Position numbers and translations under genes: made by a program
Notes under the pieces: model-generated
Seen by the model: the letters and a program-made list of their open reading frames with translations, nothing else
What the model was told of the DNA's origin: nothing
The model's database searches: none
Assembly (NCBI GenBank): GCA_964036665.1
Contig: OZ038531.1
Coordinates: 18,104,168-18,168,167 of the forward strand
Source of the DNA: Gordius sp. MW1
Lineage: Eukaryota > Nematomorpha > Gordioida > Gordea > Gordiidae
Direction: 5' to 3'
DNA: 64,000 bases
Part shown: positions 24,306 through 36,409 of the stretch, piece after piece
How positions within the stretch are numbered: position 1 is the stretch's first letter
Layout of the letters: every line of letters starts with the position of its first letter

Positions 24306-24519
24306 GGGCAGGGGTTGAACCCGCCCAAAATAAAATCGGGTTCGGGTTCGGGTTTGGCATAAATTTTGAAATCGAGTTCGGGTTCGTGTTCGGGTTTAAG
24401 GAATTGGGTTCGGGTACAGGTTCGGGTTCAAGAAATTATATTATATTAATTATATATATAATACTTAAACAAATAATTCTTGAGATAATTAGTATCGATT
24501 AATGAATGAAAAATGCCGG
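24306..24519. repeat. Left half of a GGGTTC-rich small element split by the Ginger1 insertion
   Basis: It starts gggcaggggttgaacccg and is rich in cgggttcgggttcggg. The right half, at 31055-31310, ends in the inverted form cggggcaaacccctgcc. It ends in ccgg at 24516-24519, the left copy of the Ginger target duplication. A C/G-run element (24239-24300) abuts it on the left. Confidence 0.6.
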
Positions 24520-24689
24520 TGTAGGGTTCTAATTGTGCGCCTAGATAAAAGTGCGCCTACATATAATTGGTCAAAATTGAAATAGCTAAAAATGATTAGC
24601 GTGGAATTTTGATAGGCTTGCGTACCAAAAAGGCAATAGAAAAACAATCGTGAGAATTGTGCATTAAAAAAATCCGCCTAAAAATCCCA

Positions 24690-27330
24690 AAACAAGTAAA
24701 AAACTCGGGCCTTCGGCCCTCGTGGGAAGGGGAGTAGGGGAAGGAGAGTAGGGGAAGGGTAGGGGGAGTAGGGGAAAGGAAGGGGGCGACTCATCTATAC
24801 TCCGTATAAACGTAGCATATTTGCTATGCAATTTATGGGCGAGAAAGGTAGGAAGGGGCGAGAATGATAATAGGGGGGTATTAAATGCAAAATAATTAGT
24901 TATAGACCCTTGTAGGGGAGGCATAGGGTAATTATCAATGTTAACCAATTCAAAAACGAAAAAAAATTTCGATTTATTTGGCCAATGGTCATTTTTTCCA
25001 TTGGTCAGTAGCCTGCGGACGATCAAAAAGTCATATTATCAATGATATTAACAAGAACAAAATATTAATTTAATTTCAAAAAAAAAAAAAATTTGCCCTC
25101 TCCCGAGCTACCCGGGATATCCAGGTCACCCTGTTTACAAGCCGCGCGCTATAACCCGTCACACCATGCTGGTATTAAAATTGTAAAAGTTATTATATTA
25201 TTTATATAGATAATGAAATAATAAAGTTCTGTTTTATGTTTAGAAAATCAATATATTTCATCGGTCAGTAGCCAGCGAACGGTCAAAAAGTCAAATTATC
25301 AATGGTATTAACAAGAACATAATATTAATTTAATTTTAAAGAAAAAAAATTAAAATAAAAATTCCTTTTAGTTTTAAAAAAGGGCTAAATTCTGAAACTG
25401 CTGCCCGATTCGCTCGAAACTTTACACGTAGGTGCCCAGGGCGGCCAGGGGTAAAATAGCTTTTCAGATTCCTAAAATACCTTTTCGTTTTAAAAATATC
25501 GGACATTTCCCGGCCACACGTGCGGTGTAATATCTATAACACGTAGAAAATTTTACTAATTATATAAACTTACCCACGCCATCTAATAAAGTACAATTCG
25601 TGTTTTAATAGTTTAATAGTAGATTGAATTTAATTAGAAAGAACGGGCTATGATTATACCTTTGAAGGAGGTTTCGAATTTTAGTAGTATCGTAAATTAG
25701 AATCTAATACCTATATTTTTTAACTATTACTTTATAGGTTTTCTATGAAATCACAATCTAATTAAATGAAATATATCAACCCAATAAAAAAATATATGCA
25801 TTTATAAGGTTAAAAATATATATTACATAGTTGGCTGTCTGTTAGACCATCTATAATAAATTTTTAGGTTATATACAAAATTTGGCCAATGATCATTTTT
25901 TTTCATTGGTCAGTACCACAGATACTCTATAAGTCAATGATAGCCAAAAAAAACGAAAAAAAACTTTTGATGCTCACTTTGGCCAATGGTCATTTTTTTC
26001 CATTGGTCAGCAGCCAGTGGACGGCCAAAAAGTCATATATCAATGGTATTAACAGGAACAATCATAAGAGTCAAAAAAACGGAAAAAAATTTCGATTCAC
26101 AATTTGGCCAATGGTCATTTTTTTCCATTGGTCAGCAGCCAGGACACGGTAAAAGTGGATAAGTCAAAAAAAAACGAAAAAAAATTTTCGAATCACATTT
26201 TGGCCAATGGTCATTTTTTTCAATTGGTCAGCAGCCAGGACACGGTAAAAGTGGATATAAATTCATAATAGTCAAAAAAAACTAAAAAAAAATTTCGAAT
26301 CACATTTTGGCCAATGGTCATTTTTTTCCATTGGTCAGCAGCCAGGACTCGGTAAAAGTGGATATAAATTCATAATAGTCAAAAAAAAAACGAAAAAAAA
26401 ATTTTCGAATCACATTTTGACCAATGGTCATTTTTTTCCATTGGTCAGCAGCCAACGGACGGCCAAAAAGTCACAATAGCAATGGTAGTAACAGGAACAA
26501 TCATAATAGTCAAAAAAAACGAAAAAAATAATTTCGATACACATTTTGGCCAATGGTCATTTTTTTCCATTGGTCAGCAGCCAGCGGACGGCCAAAAAGT
26601 CTTATTATCAATGATAGTAACAAGAACAATCATAAGAGTCAAAAAAAATCCGGGTTCGAACCCACAAACTAGTTAAATTAATTAAAATTAAAAGTAAACA
26701 GCGTGAGAAGACATTCTGCGTGACAAGACATTCGGTGCATGACACCGAAGAGCGTGACAATATATAGATAATGAAACATAGACCCTTGTAGGGGAGGGCA
26801 TAGGGTAATTATCAATGTTAACCAAATCAAAAACGAAAAAAAAATTTCGATTTATACTTTGGCCAATGGTCATTTTTTTCATTAGTCAGTAGCCAGCGGA
26901 CGGCCAAAAGGTCACATTATCAATGGTATTAACAAGAACAATATATTAATTTAATTTAAAAAATAAATAAAAATTTTGCCCTCTCCGGGATTCGAACCCA
27001 CATTAGTAAAGGCATAGGGTTTGGTAAGGGGCACAGGGACCCATATCAGTAAAGGCATAGCTTTGGTAAGGGGCACAGGGACCCTATCAGTAGAGGCGTA
27101 GGCCCTTGTAGGAAAGGGCATAGGGTAATTATCAATGTTATTGTTAACCTATTCAAAGATGAAAAAATACCATAAATTGCATATAGCAATTAAAAATTTC
27201 GCTTTATTTGGCCAATGGTCATTTTTTTCATTGGTCAGTAGCCAGCGGATGGTCAAAAATTTATATAATCAATGGTATTAACAAGAACAAAATATTAATT
27301 TAATTAAAAAAAATAAAAATAAAATTCGTC
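24690..27330. repeat. Partial composite-repeat copies inside the Ginger relic
   Basis: A CCTTCGG head with purine block at 24700-24790; single hairpin units at about 24980, 26862 and 27208; a seven-unit array at 25880-26640. Each array unit again has ccaatggtcattttttt and ccattggtcag. Units vary in length (about 98-125 bp). Between 25170 and 25870 is AT-rich sequence without a gene. Confidence 0.78.
25090..25172 (-). repeat. tRNA-like SINE-type head, copy 1
   Basis: Minus strand: GGTGTGACGGGTTATAGCGC, then a segment ending TGGATATCCCGGG and GGGAGAGGGCAAA followed by a T-run. Spacing of an A-box-like (TTATAGCGCGCGG) and a degenerate B-box-like region resembles a tRNA promoter. It runs straight into a hairpin unit of the composite repeat. 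Confidence 0.45.
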
Positions 27331-27395
27331 CTCTCCCTGGCTTGAACCCGGGATATCCAGGTCACAAAGCTGGCGCCAATAACTTGGTGGACGAC
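26640..27395 (-). repeat. tRNA-like head segments with B-box matches
   Basis: Three minus-strand B-box matches sit next to hairpin units: GGGTTCGAACCCG (about 26650), GGGTTCGAATCCCGG (about 26980), and CCCGGGTTCAAGCC (about 27340). The last is preceded by TGGATATC as in copy 1. These would make the composite repeat a tRNA-derived SINE whose body unit has been tandemly amplified. This is inference from short matches. Confidence 0.45.
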
Positions 27396-27439
27396 GACGG
27401 ACGACGGACAACCATGAACGAGCCCATAAATTGCATAGC

Positions 27440-29033
27440 AATTACCCGGGCCTTCGGCCCTCGTGGGAAGGGGGAGAAGGGAAGGGGGGACGACTCATCT
27501 GTCCTTCGTATAAATGTATCATATTTGCTATGCAATTTATGGGCGAGAAAGGTGGGAAGGGGCGAGAATGCCTATAGGGGGGTATTAAATGCCTAATGAT
27601 TAATTAATTATTTATACAAATTTTCCATTATAGGCAAAATGTAATATAGGCAAAATGTAATATAGGCAAGGGTTAGGGTTAGATTTAGTGTTTGCATCTA
27701 GTTGCGTATTACATTAGTTTTTATGGCCTTTAGTGATTATGGGTCTAACAAACATTATATTATAAAACAACACAATGTTAAGAATTTGCAGAATTGTTGG
27801 GAGAAATTTTTTGTTGAATTTGAACAATTTTTAATTAAAAAAATCAAAAATTTGGCCAATGGTCACTTTTTCTCTATTGGTCAGTACCAACAGATACTCT
27901 ATAAGTCAATGATAGCCAAAAAAACGGAAAAAAAAATTTTGATGCTCACTTTGGCCAATGGTCATTTTTTTCCATTGGTCAGCAGCCAGCACACGGTAAA
28001 AGTGGATATAAATTCATAAGAGTAAAAAAAAACGAAAAAATTTTCGAATCACATTTTGGCCAATGGTCATTTTATTCCATTGGTCAGCAGCCAGCGGACG
28101 GCCAAAAAGTCATAATAGCAATGGTAGGAACAGGAACAATCATAATAGTCAGAAAAAAACGAAAAAAATAATTTCGATTCACATTTTGGCCAATGGTCAT
28201 TTTTTCCATCGGTCAGGAGCCAGCGGACGGCCAAAAAGTCATAATAGCAATAAAAGTAACAAACAATCATAATAGTCAAAAAAAAACGAAAAAATAAACT
28301 CGGATTCACATTTTGGCCAAGGGTCATTTTTTTCATTGGTCAGCAGCCAACGGACGGCCAAAAAGTCTTATTATCAATGATAGTAACAAGAACAATCATA
28401 AGAGTCAAAAAAACTCCGGGATTCTAACCCAAAAACTAGTTAAATTGCATAGCAATTAAAAGTAAACAACTTTTATTTATGTTTATTATATAACATTGGT
28501 CAGCAGCCAGCGGACGGCCAAAAAGTCATAATAGCAATGGTAGAAACAGGAACAATCATAATAGTCAAAAAAAACGAAAAAATAAACTCGGATTCACATT
28601 TTGGCCAATGGTCATTTTTTTCATTGGTCAGCAGCCAGCGGACGGCCAAAAATTCTTATTATCAATGATAGTAACAAGAACAATCATAAGAGTCAAAAAA
28701 ACTCCGGGATTCTAACCCCAAAACTAGTTAAATTGCATAGCAATTAAAAAGTAAACAACTTTTATTTATGTTTATTATATAACTAGTTAAATTGCATAGC
28801 ATTAAAAGTAAACAACTTTTATTTATGTTTATTATATAATAGATAATTTAACAAATCTTATATATAACACACCGAGGGAGATAGAGATGAGGGGTGGGGG
28901 ACCTCTTATGCATTAATTTAAAAAAGCGATAACCTAATATACCCAATGCAAATAGATAGGGAGGGTAACGGACGACGGACGGACGGACGGACTGACACTA
29001 AAAAACGAGCCCATAAATTGCATAGCAATTAAA
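27440..29033. repeat. Composite repeat, copy R2
   Basis: The same order as R1: CCTTCGG head (27450), a block almost the same as 19495-19900, an array of about seven hairpin units (27855-28640), a gagggagatagagatgagg block (28873), a (GGAC)n-type run (28965-28992), then cgagcccataaattgcatag. The order and orientation match R1, so the whole 1.6-2 kb block moves or duplicates as a unit. Confidence 0.82.
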
Positions 29034-29580
29034 AATGCTTTTATAAATAATTAACTTAATATTGCTTAATATGCAGCTCTTTTATAAAAATCCGCCTCAC
29101 AACAAGTATTCTAAATTTCAAAACAAGTAAAAAATGCTTTTATAAATAATTAAATTAAGAAAGTATTTTAGTAACAATGCTAAGTTATTTTAAAGGCCAA
29201 GATTTTTCCAAAAGTTGAAGTTTTTATTAAATGCATGAGTCAATTATTTATAACACAAAGTATATTGATAAGATATAAAAATTTAATGCAAAGTATTTTA
29301 AAAACAATCCTAAGTTATTTTAAAAGCCAAGATTTTTCCAAAATTTGAAGTTTTTATTAAATGCATGAGTCAATATTTATAACACATTTATAAGTATATT
29401 GATAAGATATAAAAATTTAATGCAAAGTATTTTAAATTTCACTTTGCATTAAATTTTTATATCTAATCAATATAATGCAAAGTATTTTAAAAACAATCCT
29501 AAGTTATTTCACCTTGCATTAAATTTTTATATATAATCAATACAATTTATTTTTAATATTATTTGTTTAGGACAACTCAA
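29034..29580. repeat. AT-rich tandem/inverted repeats, left of the Ginger gene
   Basis: Repeated motifs aaagtattttaaaaacaatcctaagtta, gatttttccaaaa and aaatgcatgagtcaat recur with a period near 140 bp. An inverted copy (cattaaatttttatat) appears at about 29445-29540. It occupies the same relative place as the array at 36410-36960 in the other Ginger copy. Confidence 0.65.
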
Positions 29581-29610
29581 CTTAATATATAACATTTTTT
29601 ATTCTTTTAG

Positions 29611-30290
29611 ATGTCAAAATATAATTTTGAGGAGATAATTAAATATATAAAGGAGGGACTGATGCCTGTTATATATGATAAGAATCAGAGGGTATCTCAA
29701 AAGAAAGGCAGCTCTTTTTACTATTAAAAATGAGCAATTATATCACAAAAGTGAAAAACATAGGAGGTATTAAGACAGGTATCATAATTTGCTCTAAGTT
29801 GTAATCTTTAGAAATGCTGGCAAGGGTGGTGATGACAAAGGAAGAGATTATGAATGTTATCAAATTACACCATGATGGCCTAACTGATAGCATACAAGCT
29901 AAAAGCTTGGGGGCCATCCTGGGTTCAATCGTACTCAAGAAAAGATAGCTGAGAGTTTATACAATTTAAAGTTTTAATAATTTTGTGAATAATTGCTTTT
30001 ACATTGTATATAATGTTTGACTGTGTTCTTATATGTTATGAGTAGATATTGGTGGCCTAACATGACAAAAGATGTAAGAGAATAAGTTGGGGCTTGTCAT
30101 GCATGTCAGACACACATGGCTAGAATTGATAAGGCCACACCAGTTCTTCATAATGTGGCTCTGATTCCAACCCCTTGGAATTGGAAACATGTTGGAATAG
30201 ATCTCTGCATGTTGCCTAAAACAGAACAAGGCAACATTTGCATGTTGGTTGTTATTGATTACTTTTCCATTGAAATAACTATATACAATA
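29611..30290 (+). pseudogene. Ginger1 integrase-type transposase, 5' part, decayed
   Basis: Pieces parallel the gene at 37061: an N-terminal YNFEEIIKYIKEGLMP-like start (29611), then EMLARVVMTKEEIMNVIKLH, then after an AT-rich gap RYWWPNMTKDV, ACHACQTH (zinc finger end), HVGIDLCMLP (first catalytic Asp) and GNICMLVVIDYF. It stops there, with in-frame stops on the way. No second Asp, Glu or OTU region follows; 30300-30955 is AT-rich with tandem fragments of cataaagtttattatgat. It cannot give a working transposase. Confidence 0.75.
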
Positions 30291-31054
30291 TGTTTATGAT
30301 TATTTATACATATATATATATGATTTTTACTAATAAATTTATCTCTACAGTAGTACTTTTAAATTTATTAATATCATTTAATTTATTACCACAAATTTAT
30401 TATTTAGTTTAGTAGAAAAGTAAATATAAACAGAGACATGTGACAAAATTAGTACTTTACTTTATCATTAAATTTATTACCACATTTATTATTTGTAGAA
30501 ATTATATTTTTAGCCACATAAAGTTTATTATGATATAAATATATTAAGTTATGCCAATTAGAGCCCTAATAATTTATTATTATCTTAATTATTAACACAG
30601 AACAGATCTAAATTTAATAAGTTATTAACACAATTCTAAATTTAATAAGTTATTTAGTAGAAATTATATTTCATAGCTACATAAAGTTTATTATGATATA
30701 TATATTTTATAGTACATAAAGTTTATTATGATAATAAATATATTAAGTTTTGCCAATTAGAGCCCTAATAATTTAATATTATCTTAGTATTAACACAATT
30801 CTAAATTTAATAAAACAAATTTATTTAAAAAAATATATTCATTTAAAATTAATTATACATTTATTTACAATTAATTATACATTTATTTACAATTTAGTAT
30901 TATATATCTCATAATATATATATTTACAATTAATTTAGTATTATATTTCTCATATAAACGTATCGACGTGTGTCAAGATTGGACAGTATATCTTTCAGTT
31001 GATCGTGATTGACATGTCTAAGCGCATTTTTACCTAGTTGACTTCTAAACCCTT

Positions 31055-31310
31055 CCGGAAACATAATAATATTGAAATTACAATCGTATGGTTTTCGTTA
31101 CATTGTCATAATAGAGAAAACTGAGATATTCAATTCACAATATATTTTTGAATTAAAAACCCGAATCCGAACCCTTATTTGTATTCATCGGGTTCGGGTT
31201 CGGGTTTAAAGGGTATTTTTAAAAATGGGTTCGGGTTTGGGTTCGGGTTCTGTAAAACATCGGGTTTTACCCGGTTCGAGTTCAGGGGTTCGGGGCAAAC
31301 CCCTGCCCCC
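31055..31310. repeat. Right half of the GGGTTC-rich element split by Ginger1
   Basis: Contains aacccgaatccgaaccc, runs of gggttcgggt and ends with aacccctgcc and a C-run plus ctacgccact. Pairs with 24306-24519. Confidence 0.6.
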
Positions 31311-32039
31311 CCCCTACGCCACTGTTAAAATTCTATCTTTTAGATTCAAAGATTTCATCCATTTTATGCTTGTATGTTTTAGGAAGGGAGCAAATATTCG
31401 AACAAAATTATCATTGAATACAGATTAATCAAAGAATCGAGGCATGTGTCGTGTTTGTATAGCGGTTTGATTAATTTTACCATAGATCCTTAAAATTGAA
31501 TTAGATTTAATATGTTTATTATGCATCGTGTGTAATAGTACCAAAGGTCGACCAAACGAAACCCAGCCGTTATTACACAACTAGTGTGTAATAACACAAC
31601 TTTCGAATAATTATATATAATATGAATATTTAAGTATAAAGTTTTATGATTTCAAAACTTCCAATTTTTTCCAAGAGTAACGCAAGAGTATAAATGTTTT
31701 TTTTATCTCAATATTAATTAAAAGCGTTAGACTAATCTTATGTTAAAAAATTTAAACAGGTATACAGAAAATTTTTTTTAATTCTTTTATTTTTATATTG
31801 GGTCATCTAAATCGCCTTTGGCTGAAATTTTTGATTTTGAAGAAAGCTCGAGACTATATGTCAACAATGGGTAAAGTTATCATTTATTATGTGGGTTCAA
31901 ACTTTTTATCATTTTATTTTAAAATGTAAAATCAATGTCAATCGTTAAAACATTTAATAGTACACACCAGCCGTTTAGCTAGTGCTACGGGCCAAGGTTC
32001 CACCTCCCCTAAAGATGAAGAAAGCTTGAGCATATTTAT
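31311..32039. other. Spacer with one small-element fragment
   Basis: Near 31535-31600, aaaggtcgaccaaacgaaac and cagccgttattacacaacta match the right end of the 47761 small element. Otherwise AT-rich with no gene seen. Confidence 0.5.
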
Positions 32040-32211
32040 TGACAATGATTAACTTCATAGGCGTAGCCTCCCCTAAATGACGAAAAAAAAATTTAAGTGC
32101 AAAAACCCTTAAAAATTAAAAAAATTTATGTTCTCCCCCCCCCCCCCCCCCTCCCCTAATTAAACTTTTAAACGTTTAGTCCCCCCTAAAATCTGGCTAA
32201 GCCCATGATTA
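32040..32211. mobile_element. C/G-run small element copy
   Basis: Starts ataggcgtagcc, contains aaaaacccttaaaaattaaa, a C-run, then aaacttttaaacg and ends tctggctaagcccatg. Same family as 18810-18985 and 33977-34142. Confidence 0.65.
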
Positions 32212-32416
32212 ACATATTTATTTATTTACAAAAACTTATGCCTACGAAAGTATACTTACCCTGATGTTGCAGGGAGGTTAGCAGGATGAGAATTTAGGGG
32301 TGGGGGGGGGGGGGGTGGTGGTTGAATTTTTTAAAATTATTAATTTCTAAATGCAAAATCACAAATTAAACACAGTGGTTGTAATTTAAAATATTTTAAT
32401 TTCAATAACCACCGGC

Positions 32417-32690
32417 TTAGCTATGAAGGTCCGCCGAGTAGAAAACTACACGGGTGACCCGAAACCTGACGGTAAAAAAGTATGAACGCTTTCGGGTCGG
32501 GTTCAGGTTAAAATTTTCGTAATGGTTTCGGGTCGGGTTCGGGTTGAAAAATTTTAAATGCTTTCGGGTCGGGTTCGGGTTGAAAAAATAAAAAAAAAAT
32601 TGGATCTGTTTGGGCTCGGGTTGGAAAAAAGTGTCTTTGCAGTTCTCTAGGGTCCGAGGGCCAACCTCCCACGTCCTCAAAGAAACAAAA
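32417..32690 (-). repeat. CGGGTCGGGTTCGGG short tandem repeat
   Basis: Three to four units of roughly 45-50 bp. On the minus strand they translate as FNPNPTRKH-type repeats, which is why frames appear here. A poly-G run lies just left (32299-32315). I do not regard the frames as genes. Confidence 0.6.
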
Positions 32691-32999
32691 TCCTGGCATC
32701 TTCGCCTCTCAAAAGCTTTTTTTTAAAATTTTTAAGTTGAGAATAAATTATATTAATAAATATAATTATTAATTAATTTCTAAAATCAAGTTAGTGGACT
32801 GTTTTCCAACTTAATTTCTTTTTCCAATTCTTTGTTCAACGCGCAATGCGATTAAAATTAACATATAAAGTCTAACTTGTTGTTTGAAACGTTATATCTG
32901 AATAGAGCTTTACGACAAGGTATATTACACATTATTATAAAGCTAATTTATTCCATCAATAATTACAAAATGTATATACAATATCAAAATTAAATCAGT

Positions 33000-34142
33000 C
33001 ACATCATAATTGAGTTAAGGCATAGCCAGGGGAGGCAAGGCGAGTAGCTGCCCCCCCTCCCTAAATCTAAAAAATCTCTTAATTGTTTAAAGTTATAGTT
33101 TAAATTTAAAAAACATCCTTTTGCCCTTCTCTAAACTAAATTATAATTACACGCCCTCTAATTGAAATTATTGAGCACATTTATTTATTGATATAAATTA
33201 TTAATTTAAATAGAGACTTTAAAGTTTTCTGAAGTCAATCTAATATTGACTATAACCATAATACACTCGTAAATCATTCATGGTTTTTTTATTTAAAATT
33301 TAAAAGACATAATTTGTCGAGCTTTTGCAGGCAGAAATTCTTTGATAAAAGTGATGTTTGATAAACTCAATGTTATATCTAACATAAAATAGAGTTGTAA
33401 AAAATTAAATTGAAAAAATTTATTTTTAATATAAATTGTGTATAATTAAGTTTCTAATGGCTAGCATCAAGTTTTAACATACCCGTGGAACTGAAAATTA
33501 CCAATCGTTTCTTTTAACGTAAGATGCGTAACTTTATACTCGCCTAAATAGCAAAAAGATATAAAAACTCTAATTTAATATTAGATGTAATAAACAAGTG
33601 TTTAAGGAACGCTGGCTATGATTAAAAGATGCGGACTAGCATATATATATAATAACTTTATTAATAATCGCTATAATCTAAGTGCAACATGCGCTTAAAA
33701 CACACCCCAGCCTTCTTTGTTGTGTTTATTGTTTAAACTTGTTTGAATTACATTCATGGGCCTATCCACATCCAGGGGGGGAGGGCAGAAGGGGCGGCTG
33801 CCCCCCCTAATTTAAAAAAAAAATTTAATACAAAAACCCTTAAAAATTAAAAAAAAAACCTATTAACTTTTATGTTGCTAGTGTTCAAAACACTGACTAT
33901 TATTTTATTATACGAATTACATATAAGGATAATAGAAGTATTTAAAATTCTTTAATTAAGAGATATGAACGTTAAGCATGGGCGTAGCCATGATTGGATT
34001 TAGAGGGGGGCAATAATGATTTTTGGAGGGGCGAGTGATAATTTTTTTGTATTTTTAGCCATAATTATATTAAATTATAAATAATTTTTTGATTGAGAGG
34101 GGGGCAGCCGCGCCTTTCTGCCACCCCCTGGCTACGCCCATG
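33000..34142. mobile_element. Three C/G-run small elements
   Basis: Copies at about 33017-33165, 33755-33870 and 33977-34142. The last is complete: catgggcgtagcca at the left and tggctacgcccatg at the right are perfect 14-bp inverted ends of a 166-bp element. No coding capacity. The space between copies is AT-rich without a gene. Confidence 0.75.
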
Positions 34143-34801
34143 ACTTTAAGTCTATTTTAAAGTCAAATTTTATTAATCAACGCTAACAATCCTGCATAAT
34201 ATAGTATTATCGAGAAATAATTTTTAGATATACATTTTTTATTAACAGTAATAATCGATGCTACGTATACGTAAGCTAGGATAAAATAAATTTCCAATGT
34301 ATCAATTTGTCAAATACAATTGCCCGAAATTCCATTGAATCATTTGATTAACAGATAAAATGATAATTTTTATTAATCTAACCAAAAAGGAATAAAATAC
34401 TTAGCTTAAACTAGGAGTTGCATTGCGTGTTACCATTATTTGCAATTTAATTTAATTCCAAATGAAAAAAGGACTCAAGCATAAGGCTTAATTTACTGAT
34501 TTCCTTAGATGTTTAAATGTTAATCCACGTCCACGGTTTGATAAAATATTTGTGTTTCGTCAGAAATCGTAAAATATAATTTTTAAATCCCGACGCTTAA
34601 GAGGTCACAAACTTAGCACGCAACTTAATAATTTTTAAAAATATTATTGTGGCATTCGTGATGCGCGCGAAACGATGCTAAAATTTCAGGCATACATTAA
34701 AAATGTTTTTAGTTGATAATTGGGAAGTTTATATTATTTTGAACTTGTTGGATTTAGTCCATTACAAAATAAGCATAATTTATGCTTATATGCACTATAT
34801 C

Positions 34802-35499
34802 TAGAGCCCTGCAAAATTAAAATCCTTTGGCCCAAGCCCAGCTCGAGCCTGACGTCACAATTTTTATTTTGCCCAGGCCCGGCCTAAGGCCGAAAGTCTT
34901 TCTAAATTTGGCCCCACCCGAGTCCAAGCCTCACCCAATGTTTTGAATAGAAGCTTTTGGAATTTTTTTTTGAAAATCAGTTGACCATTTAAATAAAAAG
35001 CCTTACTGTTATTTTAAATTTAAATTAGGAAAGTTTGAAATAAAAAAATCCATTTTCACTCGCTACAACTTATTCAATTAATTAAACCTACAAATTTAAC
35101 TTAATAAAATATAATTAACAGTTTAAAATAAAATCATTCAACAAATTTCCCTATTTTTATAGTTTAAATAGATACTATGAATATATTTAAACACTAGAAG
35201 ATTGGCAATTCGGGTCAATAAACTATAAGAGGCAAGGGAAAAAGGCTGAAGTTTGGAAGCTATGTTATGTAGGCTGTGCGAAGATAATAATTATTTAATA
35301 TCGAATTGAGGATTTAAATCATATTTTATAAATATTAGTTAACTTATGGTCAATTCGGGCCGGGCTCGGGCCTTGAGTCGGGCCGCCTCATCAGGTCTGA
35401 CCCGAGCCCGAGGACCAATTATTTTATTAAACTCTGCCAAGCCCGGGCTTAAACCAGATCCAGATGAGATTAGCTTACGGCGGCCGGTGCATGGCTCTA
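34802..35499. mobile_element. 698-bp hAT-type non-autonomous transposon
   Basis: Inverted ends tagagccctgca and tgcatggctcta (one mismatch in 12). Exact 8-bp target duplication actatatc at 34794-34801 and 35500-35507. Subterminal sequence is rich in gcccgggc / ggcccg motifs on both sides with an AT-rich interior; there is no frame. TAGAG-type termini and 8-bp duplications fit hAT. Related truncated ends are at 42264 and 50200-50316. Confidence 0.88.
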
Positions 35500-35676
35500 A
35501 CTATATCTTACACACTTTATAAATTGGTGTCCTAAATTTTCGCTTCAAATTGTTTCGCGCAAATTATACTTGTTCAACAAAATATTTTGATGAATTTTAT
35601 TGCTTTTGTTTTATTGAATTATGTTTAACAAAAAAATATATAAACCTAAAAAACATTGTGAAAAATTAAAAAGTTT
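35500..35676. other. AT-rich spacer left of the tRNA gene
   Basis: No gene. A minus-strand T-run (plus aaaaattaaaaag, about 35660-35673) directly follows the tRNA 3' end and would stop RNA polymerase III. Confidence 0.6.
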
Positions 35677-35749
35677 GGCCAAGACGAGTATCGAACTCGC
35701 GACCTTCGCGTTATTAGCACGACGCTCTAACCGACTGAGCTACTCGGCC
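35677..35749 (-). tRNA. tRNA-Ile (anticodon AAU)
   Basis: The 73-nt minus-strand sequence folds as a full cloverleaf. The acceptor stem GGCCGAG pairs with CTTGGCC (one G-T). The D arm is AGCTCAGTCGGTTAGAGC. The anticodon stem TCGTG/CGCGA holds loop CTAATAA with anticodon AAT. The T arm is TCGCGAGTTCGATACTCG-like. No CCA is encoded and there is no intron. Internal A and B boxes are intact and a T-run terminator follows, so it looks functional. Confidence 0.95.
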
Positions 35750-36409
35750 TTGTAAATTGATTACATTTAGGCCTATATATAACTAACATGACCTCCGCAA
35801 TCCAAAGGTAAAACGTTAGAAACCAAAACAAAAAATAAATGTGAAACTATTGAAAATTTAAAAAAGTTATATTCAGTATTATTAAATTAATTATAGTTTT
35901 ACTATTTAACATCTAAGTTAATTATATTCCATCGATTTATTGGAAGTTATAAATATTATAAGCATAGACACCCTATATAAAAAAGAATTATATTTATATC
36001 CAAGTACAAATTAGAGCTGGAATGTATCACAGGTTTCATTCTTTGTAAAACAGCAGCTCGGGGAAATTGTATTTCGCAATAAGGATGCCAATTTTTTGTT
36101 TAACTAAAAGCTAGGAGAATACTTAGAAACTGAGCAACGTTTGCTGATTTCTTTAAAAAAGTTAACCACACTTGGTCCTAAAGTCCCTGAGCAAGAGGCG
36201 ACAATGGGGGTAAAAATAACTTCTGGGAGGAGTGTAGCAGGTTAATAATACGCCAGAATATTTGTGCGCCGCAATTTGATTGGTTATAAACAAATTTAAT
36301 AAATATGATTAGCGTGAATGTTCATTACACGTGGAGTGGAGCGTATTTCAATTGGTTTCCTATCGCGTTTTCAATTGAAAAACATTAAGGATATTTGTAC
36401 AGGATATTT

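Larger units (their letters stand above)
24520..31054 (+). mobile_element. Ginger1-type DNA transposon relic, flanked by CCGG
   Basis: The left end TGTAGGGTTCTAATTGTGCG begins directly after ccgg (24516-24519). The right end stops at another ccgg (31055-31058). CCGG is the target duplication known for Ginger1. The first 100 bp align with the left end of the element at 36233 (shared gtgcgcc, attggt, atgattagcgtg). The right subterminal region (30956-31050) aligns with 40164-40260 (cgacgtgtgtcaa, cgtgattgacatgt). The terminal ACA at the right is lost. Inside are a broken integrase gene (29611-30290) and large secondary repeats (24690-29033). Confidence 0.8.

Noticed and set aside
24284..24502. 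GGGTTCGGGTTCGGG runs as telomere-like repeats or an internal telomere
   Set aside because: The period is irregular and the block has inverted ends typical of a small element.
32417..32699. FNPNPTRKH repeat frames as a structural protein
   Set aside because: The repeat is a short GC-rich tandem also seen in non-coding context (24306-24519, 31055-31310).
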